7,103 bases of DNA, taken from an uncultured Flavobacteriaceae bacterium. GTDB lineage: Bacteria > Bacteroidota > Bacteroidia > Flavobacteriales > Flavobacteriaceae. Shown in pieces: positions 6,925-7,103 of this stretch. Within the stretch, counting starts at the first letter, position 1, and each line of letters begins with the position of its first letter. The stretch covers positions 1-7,103 of the forward strand of contig CALITN010000110.1 of the NCBI GenBank assembly GCA_938041595.1, given 5' to 3'. The notes under the pieces were generated by a model that was not told the DNA's origin, made no database searches, and worked only from the letters and a program-made list of their open reading frames with translations. A program made the position numbers and the translations under genes.

Positions 6925-7102
6925 GAGTGGAAGCTAAGTCTTGTTTCACTTTTTTATCCTCTACGATCACACCGTCTTTAAGCGTTACAATACGTTTGCA
7001 CATCTTCGCGATGTCTAGTTCGTGAGTCACTACTAAAATAGTTTTTCCTTCTTCGTTGATTTTTTGAATCAAGTCCATCACCTCATAGGAGGTTGTGGTA
7101 TC
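6917..7102 (-). CDS. ABC transporter ATP-binding protein (MacB/LolD-like), C-terminal fragment (5' end off window)
   Basis: This frame is open from the right edge to a TAG at 6917-6919 and encodes the last 61 residues of an ABC ATPase. It starts at what should be the Asp of the D-loop (family S/N-x-L-D; here 'DTTTSYEVMDLI', a typical LolD/MacB-family form LDxxTSxEVM). The H-loop His is seen in 'TILVVTHELDIAKM' (residue 27), and 'RIVTLKDGVIVEDKK' (about 37-51) is the usual strand and turn near the end of these domains. Walker A, Q-loop, signature and Walker B lie beyond the window. The protein ends only about 34 residues after the H-loop, so no permease domain is fused to its C-terminus, unlike E. 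coli MacB. It is the furthest-upstream gene of the efflux operon that can be seen; any promoter lies off the window. Confidence 0.92.
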   Translation of the reverse strand, partial: DTTTSYEVMDLIQKINEEGKTILVVTHELDIAKMCKRIVTLKDGVIVEDKKVKQDLASTHV

Positions 7103-7103
7103 C

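Overview
The window looks like chromosomal DNA from a member of the Bacteroidota, most likely a flavobacterium. The grounds are moderately AT-rich coding sequence, start codons without Shine-Dalgarno sequences, a TAnnTTTG-type -7 promoter element, and a gene order (tsaB next to a TolC / adaptor / two FtsX-type permeases / ATPase cluster) that I recall as common in that group. The assignment rests on style and family resemblance, not on a database search.

Layout. Bases 2-1099 (+) are the C-terminal half or so of a DUF255 / YyaL-type protein whose thioredoxin-like N-terminus lies off the left edge. It converges with, and overlaps by 11 bases, tsaB (1089-1766, -), a subunit of the machinery that makes the tRNA modification t6A. 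A short gap (1767-1829) holds a small inverted repeat that can act as a terminator, and a -7-like promoter element for tsaB. From there to the right edge everything is on the minus strand and forms one compact operon. In transcription order it runs: the end of an ABC ATPase (6917-7102, cut by the right edge), FtsX/MacB-type permease 1 (5695-6924), permease 2 (4425-5702), a MacA/HlyD-type periplasmic adaptor (3279-4400) and a TolC-family outer-membrane protein (1830-3257).

How the genes work together. The five minus-strand genes encode every layer of a tripartite envelope exporter. A cytoplasmic ATPase drives two different inner-membrane permeases, a membrane-anchored adaptor bridges the periplasm, and a TolC-like channel crosses the outer membrane. 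The layout differs from E. coli MacAB-TolC: there ATPase and permease are fused in MacB, which homodimerises, whereas here the ATPase is separate and the permeases are two diverged paralogues, as in LolCDE. Both ATPase-permease and permease-permease junctions overlap by exactly 8 bases, which suggests translational coupling and fixed stoichiometry. The substrate cannot be read from the sequence.

I found no RNA genes, mobile elements, CRISPR arrays or phage features. There is no gap longer than about 65 bases between genes. The content is mostly ordinary, and I see no clear sign of an undescribed system; the most interesting point is the Lol-like permease pair coupled to MacA/TolC-type partners.
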